DNA from: Limivivens sp034101475
Lineage (GTDB): Bacteria; Bacillota; Clostridia; Lachnospirales; Lachnospiraceae
Assembly (NCBI GenBank): GCA_034101475.1
Contig: JAXEJQ010000053.1
Span: 1 to 21,644, forward strand
Direction of reading: 5' to 3'
Length of the DNA stretch: 21,644 nt
Part shown: one piece after another, positions 15,414 through 21,644 of the stretch
Layout of the letters: every line of letters begins with the position of its first letter
Numbering within the stretch: the first letter of the stretch is position 1
Notes under the pieces: generated by a model
What the model was told of the DNA's origin: nothing
Database searches by the model: none
What the model saw: the letters and a program-made list of their open reading frames with translations, nothing else
Program-made: the position numbers and the translations under genes

Positions 15414-18035
15414 TCAATCCATTTCTGAAAGCGGTATAAATGGGATCGACCTGTACACATAACCATTGCGGATCTCATCGGCCATCTCTTCTGAAATCGG
15501 TGAAGAATAATCTTCATAAGGGGCCGTATCTGTATAAAACCATGGACTCTTTTCATCATAATATCCATCTGCAAATACCGATTCCCTAAACAGCAGCTGG
15601 CCTGCATTCAGATCATAATAACTCCAGGACGAAGTCCATGCACTTCCGGAGCCCTCATTTGCAATGGTATCATCTTCACACAAATAATACCTGTTTCGTT
15701 CCCAGCTCATCGCAACCGGAACTGCTTCTCCATTAACGGACGTATACAGCTCATAAAACATTCCCGGACAGTCATTCCTGTCAATATATCCGATCAATAA
15801 TTCACAAATATTATTGTTATCAATATCGATCAGACAATACCCGATGCTGTCCAGATCGGAATCATACGCGGCCAGATAACAAAGACCATTTTCATTGAAT
15901 TCCTGCAAATTCCATCCTGCAGAGACTCCCTGATAATACTTTCTCACGATCTCCTCATATTCCGGATAACCTTTCAAAGAATTTCCATTATCCGTCGCCT
16001 CCGCTGCATTCCCGTCAACAGAATTTTCTTCCCAGAGTATTTCGTGTTCTTCCTGATCTGCTCCTATATAGATCATTTTTTCGTCTGTCAGCGACAGAAC
16101 GGAATTCATCTCCAATCCGCTTATCAGAGTTTCTGACTGGTTTCCATCTAAAGCAAGCCGTTTCACGGTTACTGCTGCAGGCGGAATATAATAATCCTTC
16201 AGATCTGTATATTCTACATAATACACAGAATCGCCTGCTATTTTCGCGTGTTCTCCGTACAGGCAGATACGGTCACTTATGTCCGTTACGCTCTGATCTG
16301 CTCCGTTGCATATTCTGAGGCTGCCTTCTCTTCCCGCATCTCCATAATACGGTTCCAGAAGAAAATACTGATAATTCTGAGTAGCAAATGTTACATTTTC
16401 AGCCAGAAGCTTATGTTCCCGGGTTCCGGTGGAATACTCAAAAAACATACCTGGATCCAGTTCCTTAATATAATATATTTTCGAATCATAATATCCGGCT
16501 AATTGAAAATAGATATCTGCATCAGTGGAAAATACAGCCTCTTCCTCCTGATCTCCGACTTTCTTACGGTAAACGACAGCTTTATCTTCATAGATAAATT
16601 CCGAATAATATACGTATTCCCCATTTGTAAGAACAGTTGCATTCAGGCCGGTCTTATCTGCCAGAAGAGACGTTTCTCCGTTTCGGGTAACGAATATTCT
16701 GCCATACGCACCACTTCCCTCGTCATATCCCGATTCCCATGAAAAGATAAGATCGTTGAATGTCCGCTCAGACACCTCCTCCGCCGATGTCAAAACAGTA
16801 CCGTATGCAGCAGATTCGTCATTCGAAAATGTAAACATATTATTCAGCAAATCATAGTGTCTGACAATGGTATCCTCCTGATTTCTATACCATTCCTCAA
16901 GGGTCAGGCCGCTGGTGTTTTGGTCTGTCAGTTCTCTGAACAGTTTTATTACCTTCTCTGCCAGTTCATCACTGAGCTGCATTTGATAACTCAGATATTC
17001 TCCTCTCGCATGGACACTTAACAATGCTTTATAATTTTCAACCTTTTCTCTGATATATCTCAGCTTTTCCTCATCCGTCTGACCAGTCACAGTAATTTTT
17101 CTGTTCGCTGTAATCAACGAATCAGCAATATCCGACAGGATTTTCATTTCCTGATAACGGTTATAAATATCCGACGTCCCTGCCCCAAGATCTCCAAGCA
17201 GAATCGTAATCTGAAAAGCTTTTTCCGAAATACTGTATGTTTTTATAAGATCTCCTGCAAAGTCACTTAACACACCTGATTGGTCATACTCCTTCAGAAC
17301 ATCTACCAGCAGATTATCTCTGAAAAAATTTTTTTCAAATTCAGCTGCATCAGAAGCAGTGTCTGCGATGTATTCCAGACGATTTTCCAGAAGACTCTTA
17401 TTTACCTTTTTCAGCCGGTCAGCTGCATCTCTCAGATTTTTCGATTCCGCATAGTAACTGACTGCCTGCAGGAAGGTATACGCCTGAGAATAATCCTGAA
17501 TTGCCGCTTCATAATATTTCTTCGCATCATAATTTTCCAATATCACATCATCAATTCCGGATACCAGTGTATCGATTGCCGGAGAAATGATTTCAAACGC
17601 CTTTCCATTTCCAATCAGAAAAGATGCGATATCAAGGGCGTCCATCAGATAATCACCACCATCCTTCCGATTATCCAACTGGCCCTGCTGCTCAAGCTGA
17701 TCCGAAAGGCAGAAACTTTGCAGAGTGATCATCGATAATAGTACTTCTGTACACCTTTTTTCATCCGAATCCTGATCAATCATCCATGCTCCTGCATCCA
17801 GCGCAGCAGAAAGCGCTGGATCCTCTTCTGTTTTTCTGACCAGATTCCGATAACTCAAATTTGTATCATCACAGAATAAAGGATTTAGTAATTCTTCGCT
17901 GTAATTGTATCTTCTGCAAATAGTTTCAAACTGTTCTTCCGTATATCCCAATTCCAATTCCTTTCCAAATACAGCAGAGGAACTCATCAAAACAGAAATA
18001 AGAAAACAAATCGTTCGTATAACTATCTTTTTCAT
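15414..18035 (-). CDS. large secreted protein of unknown function
   Basis: An 873-residue protein I cannot name. Residues 1-24 (MKKIVIRTICFLIS ... AVFG) form a signal peptide with no lipobox or later membrane helix, so it is probably secreted. Residues about 30-400 are helical and acidic. From about 420 to 690 there are repeating short beta-strand units such as ATVLTNGEYVYYSEF, DSKIYYIKELD and GDSVYYVEYTD, each ending in a turn and basic residues, resembling a DUF5050-like beta-propeller. The C-terminal part has DIDNNNICELLIG (737-749), a calcium-loop-like acidic motif common in extracellular proteins of Lachnospiraceae. The start at 18035 follows AGGGAGAGG. It is 112 bases downstream of the membrane KAP-type gene and may share its transcript. 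Codon use looks more AT-rich than in the Fkp-type gene. Confidence 0.8.
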   Translation of the reverse strand: MKKIVIRTICFLISVLMSSSAVFGKELELGYTEEQFETICRRYNYSEELLNPLFCDDTNLSYRNLVRKTEEDPALSAALDAGAWMIDQDSDEKRCTEVLLSMITLQSFCLSDQLEQQGQLDNRKDGGDYLMDALDIASFLIGNGKAFEIISPAIDTLVSGIDDVILENYDAKKYYEAAIQDYSQAYTFLQAVSYYAESKNLRDAADRLKKVNKSLLENRLEYIADTASDAAEFEKNFFRDNLLVDVLKEYDQSGVLSDFAGDLIKTYSISEKAFQITILLGDLGAGTSDIYNRYQEMKILSDIADSLITANRKITVTGQTDEEKLRYIREKVENYKALLSVHARGEYLSYQMQLSDELAEKVIKLFRELTDQNTSGLTLEEWYRNQEDTIVRHYDLLNNMFTFSNDESAAYGTVLTSAEEVSERTFNDLIFSWESGYDEGSGAYGRIFVTRNGETSLLADKTGLNATVLTNGEYVYYSEFIYEDKAVVYRKKVGDQEEEAVFSTDADIYFQLAGYYDSKIYYIKELDPGMFFEYSTGTREHKLLAENVTFATQNYQYFLLEPYYGDAGREGSLRICNGADQSVTDISDRICLYGEHAKIAGDSVYYVEYTDLKDYYIPPAAVTVKRLALDGNQSETLISGLEMNSVLSLTDEKMIYIGADQEEHEILWEENSVDGNAAEATDNGNSLKGYPEYEEIVRKYYQGVSAGWNLQEFNENGLCYLAAYDSDLDSIGYCLIDIDNNNICELLIGYIDRNDCPGMFYELYTSVNGEAVPVAMSWERNRYYLCEDDTIANEGSGSAWTSSWSYYDLNAGQLLFRESVFADGYYDEKSPWFYTDTAPYEDYSSPISEEMADEIRNGYVYRSIPFIPLSEMD

Positions 18036-18147
18036 AAATCAACCTCTCCCTTTCCATACAATGTTTACCGTTCTGGCTCCAGATTGTTCTCCGGAACACT
18101 TTTCGTTTCATTTTATGCTGCCTGCCCCCATGTCCCCACGCCCGCTT

Positions 18148-20670
18148 TCACGCCTTCCGTGAAGCTCTCTGGTCAATTACCCACCCGATCTCATACGCCG
18201 TAATCGCCCCTTTGTCATAAGCCTCCTGCGCTTCCTTTGGAAAAGCCTCCTCTTCCACCTCTCTTAGCCGGTCTGCTTCTTGCTGATTGGGCAGCCTGCT
18301 CTCCATCCTGGACTGAAAATTCGTCTCCGGTATCGGAAGCTTCCGCCCTGCCTTCATCAGCTTCTCATTTTGCTCAAGGAAGTCCAGGAGGAGTTCGATC
18401 TCCTTTTTGATCGGCTCAATGGGAATTTTCTTCTTCAGAACAGCTAATTTTTTCCTCAAAGGCTCTAATACACTCTTTCTGACCCTTTCCGGATCCAGCT
18501 CCTCTCCACCATCCAGATTCCGGATGCTCCAAACCTCCTCGGTATTCACATAACCCAGACTCGAAAAAGCCGTAAGATATTCATCCAGAAACGTTCGATA
18601 AGACCGATGAGCATTCAGATTCCCTCTGATCTCCAACCGGTTAAATGCGTGAAGAATATACAGATACGTTTTGCGCTCCTTCCATTCACAGTAATTCAGG
18701 CATTCGATCAGTTCCGGCGTAATCTCCGCGATCTTCTGGTATTGGAAATAAAACTTCAGAAACACGATCCACTGCTCTCCGGTAATCCCGGCCACACGAT
18801 TGGCCTGAAACAGCGAAATCATCCCCGGGACCGCCACCCGGAAAATCGTTTTATTATCTCCCTTTTCCTTTTCGCTGCACCTTCCATGGAAAATATCCTT
18901 ACACAGTTTTTCATAAGCATCCTTCTGCTGCTCCTGTGGCTTTGACAGAACTTCCTCCTGCAGCCGTTCAATAACCATCTTCTGATCGGTATATTCCGAC
19001 CTTCCATTGCAGAGCAGATTCCAGACAATCCGGTCTTTCTGCTCATTCTCATTTTTCTTCTGGAGATTCCTGACCGGCTCATTGACAATTTCCACCAGCT
19101 TCCGTTCGACCTCAAAAACATCAAGGTGATACTGGAACAGGCTGATCATCAACGCCGATTTTTCATTTTCTTCCTGTCTGAATATCTCCATAATATCAAC
19201 TGAATTCTGCCTGCAGTACCCCATCCAGTTCATGAGGGTGTCCTCTTTTCCTTCATATCGAAAGAGGAAGGTCTCCAGCAGGCTTTTCCCCGGGATCAGC
19301 TTCTGAAAAAGCTCCTCATAAAAATACTTGAGCAGGAAAAACAGAATGGTTTCCCGCATATGGCTCCGGTAAACACCATCCTTTTCCAGAAACAGAATCG
19401 TCTCCTTCCAGAAATACTCCACTTTCCGGATTGTGACATTCGGAATCTCCATCTTTAGCTGTACTGACATAAAATTTTTCCCCAGAGAGCCGGACGGCCA
19501 AACAGGCAGCTCCAGAAAATGAAAATCCTCCCGTTTCACCGGCAGCTTCTCGTCTTCCGCTGCTTCAAAAAGATAATCCAGAATTCCGGAAAAAGAAATA
19601 TCCGTCAGATTGACCGAAACAGGAATGTACTTTTCCAGATAGCTTCTGTCAAATCCCAGTTTCTCCTGCAGATTCTTCTCATCATACTGATGAACCACCT
19701 GGACATGCTCCCCGACGATTTTCTCCGAGATGCTCAGAATTTTCCGAACCACCTCCGGTTCATTGATACGGTCCAGATCCTCATAGACAATCACCAGCTT
19801 TTTCTCAATCCTGTCCAGATCCTTCCGAAAGCCGGCAATGGCCTCCGAATAGGTGACATCATCCCGTACCAGAAACTGCCCCAGACTCTGAACAATCCCA
19901 CCCTGGTTCAGAATTTTCTTCAGTTTGGGTGAATAAGAAGAAAAAATCCCCTGATCCTTCAGAACCTTATCCAGCTCATTCAGAAGTACTGTCTGAATTT
20001 CATCCAGGTTACAGGTCAGCAAATCAATCTTTACAAAGATCAAATCCTCCATTTCCAGATGATCCATCAGAAAAGATTTCCCGCTCCCCCAGGGCGCATT
20101 GATCCCAATCACCGGAAACACCGCCAGATATTCCCGCAGACGATCCCGGTCAAACCTCCTCTCCCGGAACAGCTGTTTCTCTTTCTGTTCTTCCTTCTCC
20201 TTCCCATCCGAAAACATCTCCTCCGAATCCTGTCCCTTCTTCCGCTTTCGAAGAATCCGTTCTTTCCACTGAAGCAGGATTTCTCTCCACTGAAGCATGG
20301 AGTTTCTCCATCGAAATGCAGTTCTGCTCCACCATTCCGGCATCCGGCCTCCTGCTCTCTGCCACAGGCCAAATCCAATCAGCAGCAGACTGTATCCGAT
20401 GCAGCACCAGTCCTCGGAATCAAAAACCACCCGGTATCCATCCACATATTTTACAAACAAAAAAACCAGAAAATTACTGGCAAAAACCGCCTCCGCCTTC
20501 CGGTAAAATCCCGGATTTTTTTCATAAGGATATCGATGCAGCATCAAAATCAGGACGCATGCAATGACCGCCAGATAAATCTTTGTAGGAACATCCACCG
20601 CCCAAAAGGCAATCACAGAAATCAAGAAAACCTCAAAGATCCTTTCCACCCTCTGTCCACTCCTCTCCAT
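18148..20670 (-). CDS. membrane-anchored KAP-type P-loop NTPase
   Basis: An 840-residue protein. Four hydrophobic segments lie near the N-terminus (about 11-26, 29-45, 62-77, 88-104), followed by a Trp/Arg-rich linker (113-145), an acidic and basic low-complexity stretch, then the NTPase. Walker A is APWGSGKS (192-199) and Walker B is KLVIVYEDLDR (291-301); the DLDR and later SYLEKYIPVSVNL (343-355) are hallmarks of KAP NTPases (Kidins220/PifA family). In many KAP proteins membrane helices are inserted inside the P-loop domain; here they come before it. The C-terminal 450 residues are helical and unrecognised. ATG 20670 has GGGAG five bases upstream and overlaps the preceding 80-residue gene by 38 bases. 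Phage exclusion (as PifA) or membrane-linked signalling are possible roles, neither shown here. Confidence 0.85.
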   Translation of the reverse strand: MERSGQRVERIFEVFLISVIAFWAVDVPTKIYLAVIACVLILMLHRYPYEKNPGFYRKAEAVFASNFLVFLFVKYVDGYRVVFDSEDWCCIGYSLLLIGFGLWQRAGGRMPEWWSRTAFRWRNSMLQWREILLQWKERILRKRKKGQDSEEMFSDGKEKEEQKEKQLFRERRFDRDRLREYLAVFPVIGINAPWGSGKSFLMDHLEMEDLIFVKIDLLTCNLDEIQTVLLNELDKVLKDQGIFSSYSPKLKKILNQGGIVQSLGQFLVRDDVTYSEAIAGFRKDLDRIEKKLVIVYEDLDRINEPEVVRKILSISEKIVGEHVQVVHQYDEKNLQEKLGFDRSYLEKYIPVSVNLTDISFSGILDYLFEAAEDEKLPVKREDFHFLELPVWPSGSLGKNFMSVQLKMEIPNVTIRKVEYFWKETILFLEKDGVYRSHMRETILFFLLKYFYEELFQKLIPGKSLLETFLFRYEGKEDTLMNWMGYCRQNSVDIMEIFRQEENEKSALMISLFQYHLDVFEVERKLVEIVNEPVRNLQKKNENEQKDRIVWNLLCNGRSEYTDQKMVIERLQEEVLSKPQEQQKDAYEKLCKDIFHGRCSEKEKGDNKTIFRVAVPGMISLFQANRVAGITGEQWIVFLKFYFQYQKIAEITPELIECLNYCEWKERKTYLYILHAFNRLEIRGNLNAHRSYRTFLDEYLTAFSSLGYVNTEEVWSIRNLDGGEELDPERVRKSVLEPLRKKLAVLKKKIPIEPIKKEIELLLDFLEQNEKLMKAGRKLPIPETNFQSRMESRLPNQQEADRLREVEEEAFPKEAQEAYDKGAITAYEIGWVIDQRASRKA
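20266..20349 (-). repeat. 21-base imperfect tandem repeat coding for a Trp heptad
   Basis: Four units of 21 bases start at 20266, 20287, 20308 and 20329 (plus strand CCACTGAAGCA, CCACTGAAGCA, CCATCGAAATG, CCACCATTCCG). The first two are nearly identical over their first half and the fourth is diverged. They are in frame in the KAP-type gene and place Trp at residues 114, 121, 128 and 135, in units such as QWREILL and QWKERIL. The result is a basic amphipathic helix just after the last membrane segment. Confidence 0.6.
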
Positions 20671-20875
20671 CCCACTCCCGCCTGAAATCTCCCTCCAACC
20701 GCTGCTCCGGCAGAGAAACAGGCATATGATTGCGTACCGTCACTTCGAAACCGATGTACTCGTATTTAGAGTAACACATCTGTCTCAGGATTACAACCGG
20801 ACGGTTTCCAATCTCCTGTTTCTTTCCATAAAACAGCACCGGTGCTGATAAATCAATAATAATCCTATCATCCAT
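20633..20875 (-). CDS. small 80-residue protein of unknown function
   Basis: The open frame begins MDDRIIIDLSAPVLFYG and ends in an acidic, Trp-containing tail (EWDGEEWTEGGKDL). Its composition is protein-like, with alternating hydrophobic strands in the first 50 residues and no signal peptide or membrane helix. It overlaps the start of the membrane KAP-type gene by 38 bases, which would couple their translation. No Shine-Dalgarno sequence stands before ATG 20875, which weakens the call; a start inside the frame was not better. I do not recognise a family. It could be a small partner or regulator of the NTPase, from position only. Confidence 0.5.
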   Translation of the reverse strand: MDDRIIIDLSAPVLFYGKKQEIGNRPVVILRQMCYSKYEYIGFEVTVRNHMPVSLPEQRLEGDFRREWDGEEWTEGGKDL

Positions 20876-20913
20876 GATACCACGAGAATACAGGGGACTT
20901 TTCAGTCCTCTTT

Positions 20914-21243
20914 TTATAACCCTGTATCATCGTCGCAGATTTCCACCTTTATATGTTTTCCAAGGGCACTGGCATATTTCTCTAAAACAATCAGGGTCGG
21001 CACCCTTGTTCCACTCTCAAACCTTGCCAGATTTGACGGCAGGATTCCTGTGATATCCGCAATCTCCTGCTGTGTCATCTTCTGCCGGTGTCTTTCCTCT
21101 ACCAATTCTTTTATCGTCTCCGAAGAGCTATGCAGTACCTTCTCCTGGATTTTTTCTGCATAAGCTTCCAGTCTCTTCTGCCTGGTTTCTCTTTCCATAA
21201 TATATTTTTCCACATTTGTCTGCATTTCCTGTCCTTTTTTCAT
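20914..21243 (-). CDS. XRE-family helix-turn-helix regulator, antitoxin-like
   Basis: A 109-residue DNA-binding protein. Residues about 20-50 form a charged helical arm, and the XRE helix-turn-helix spans about 51-95: MTQQEIADITGILPSNLARFESG, then PTLIVLEKYASALG. This layout, with an N-terminal helix and a C-terminal tail after the motif, is common in HigA-type antitoxins and phage-like repressors. The start at 21243 has AGAGG upstream; MQTNVEKY at 21225 with AAGGA is nearly as good. No toxin gene is found beside it: the short frame immediately upstream is a transposase fragment. It may be an orphan antitoxin or the regulator of the genes that follow. Confidence 0.82.
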   Translation of the reverse strand: MKKGQEMQTNVEKYIMERETRQKRLEAYAEKIQEKVLHSSSETIKELVEERHRQKMTQQEIADITGILPSNLARFESGTRVPTLIVLEKYASALGKHIKVEICDDDTGL

Positions 21244-21245
21244 TT

Positions 21246-21458
21246 TCAGCCTCTTCTTTCCTGTATCATCCAGAAATCATCTTCTCCCATGCTTTTCCTG
21301 ATCATACAATAAGCATGTAAGATACTTCCGCTTTTCTCAAGCGCAGTCTCCATAACAGACAAAAACACCTGATAGTCTATCTCATCTTTATAAATTGCCT
21401 GCCTGTGTATTCCCCTCTCCATCAGATGGTATATTGCACCTGGATATTCAATATCATA
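21246..21458 (-). pseudogene. truncated REP-associated (Y1, IS200-like) transposase fragment
   Basis: The frame from 21458 reads YDIEYPGAIYHLMERG, then IHRQAIYKDEIDYQVFL and ILHAYCMI. This is the N-terminal pattern of Y1/RAYT transposases (YPGAxYHVMxRG...RQxIFxDxxDYxxFL...LxAYCxM). In intact proteins the next residues carry the catalytic H-x-H (as in NHVHLL); here the sequence changes to RKSMGEDDFW and stops at 21248-21246, so the metal-binding motif and catalytic Tyr are gone. A TGA lies just before residue Y at the front. The remaining ATG at 21422 could still yield 58 residues ending two bases before the XRE gene. Confidence 0.68.
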
Positions 21459-21461
21459 TCA
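21453..21461 (-). promoter_or_regulatory. possible extended -10 promoter ahead of the XRE gene
   Basis: Minus strand TGATATGAT is an extended -10 (TGn plus TATGAT, five of six) in an AT-rich stretch between the partial winged-helix gene and the transposase fragment. No convincing -35 box was found, so this is a weak call. Confidence 0.3.
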
Positions 21462-21486
21462 CATTTTTATAATTTTTAATGGTACC

Positions 21487-21644
21487 TTACCCCAATGTGG
21501 ATACATCACTGCGGACATAATAGGTACTTCTTCCGTTTCCCAATTTTACAATGATGTTTTCCTCCGTCAGTTTTTTCAAAGCCGCCAATAAAGCGGAACG
21601 TCCGGCACCCGGACACGCTGCAATCACGTCCGCACTCGTGAACT
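21487..21644 (-). CDS. C-terminal winged-helix segment of a partial gene, possibly Fic family
   Basis: The last 51 codons of a gene that enters from beyond the window, ending in TAA at 21489-21487. The residues FTSADVIAACPGAGRSALL, AALKKLTEENIIVKLG and GRSTYYVRSD form a compact winged helix-turn-helix: recognition helix, wing with G-N-G-R-S, and closing strand. This tail is common at the end of Fic-domain proteins and of some AlbA_2-type ATP-binding proteins. The catalytic part is outside the window, so the family stays open. Confidence 0.6.
   Translation of the reverse strand, partial: FTSADVIAACPGAGRSALLAALKKLTEENIIVKLGNGRSTYYVRSDVSTLG

Noticed and set aside
18085..18098. TGTTC-TCCG-GAACA palindrome before the secreted-protein gene
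   Set aside because: Five-base arms are common by chance, and no promoter boxes were found around it.
20892..20911. AGGGGACT-TTTC-AGTCCTCT hairpin followed by T-run on the plus strand
   Set aside because: It would terminate plus-strand transcription, but no plus-strand gene is nearby; on the minus strand it has an A-C mismatch and no T-run.
1..21644. CRISPR array, tRNA, rRNA or complete insertion sequence
   Set aside because: No regularly spaced direct repeats, no tRNA or rRNA-like sequence and no intact transposase with ends were seen on reading both strands.

Overview
The window reads as a piece of the chromosome of a gut-type Firmicute, most likely a Lachnospiraceae (Blautia/Ruminococcus/Clostridium-like) bacterium. 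The grounds are strong AGGAGG-type ribosome sites, a CUT1 sugar transporter without its own ATPase gene, a YesM/YesN-type two-component pair, and an AAA/PD-(D/E)XK protein of a kind abundant in that family. Every gene I can support lies on the minus strand, so transcription runs from high to low coordinates. No tRNA, rRNA, CRISPR array or complete insertion sequence was seen.

Region 1 (1-8571) is a sugar-uptake and breakdown locus. A promoter at 8543-8571 drives a membrane histidine kinase and an AraC-type response regulator, ended by a small terminator. A second promoter with a perfect TATAAT box (5088-5116), overlaid by a 16-bp palindrome, drives a solute-binding protein, two permeases, a GH2 enzyme with the catalytic and N-x-K signature of beta-glucuronidase, and the start of a Gfo/Idh/MocA oxidoreductase that leaves the window. 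The simplest reading is sensing, import and hydrolysis of a beta-glucuronide. A strong hairpin follows the binding-protein gene and another overlaps the end of the hydrolase gene.

Region 2 (8572-10560) holds a bidirectional terminator, the orphan C-terminal end of a gene whose 5' part is missing, and an AAA-ATPase/PD-(D/E)XK protein with its own extended -10 promoter. The layout suggests that the nuclease-like gene arrived by recombination and cut off the older gene.

Region 3 (10623-20875) is the unusual part. In transcription order it encodes an 80-residue protein of unknown function, an 840-residue membrane-anchored KAP-type P-loop NTPase with a Trp-heptad linker, an 873-residue secreted protein of unknown function, a fucokinase/fucose-1-phosphate guanylyltransferase (Fkp-type) with its own promoter, and a second, soluble KAP-like ATPase. 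I do not recognise this set as a named system. A GDP-fucose salvage enzyme between two KAP-like NTPases and next to a secreted protein suggests either surface-glycan biology or a defence or accessory island.

Region 4 (20914-21644) has an XRE-type regulator, a truncated REP-associated (Y1) transposase directly upstream of it, and the C-terminal winged helix of a further protein running off the window. These scraps support the view that 8.7-21.6 kb is accessory DNA.
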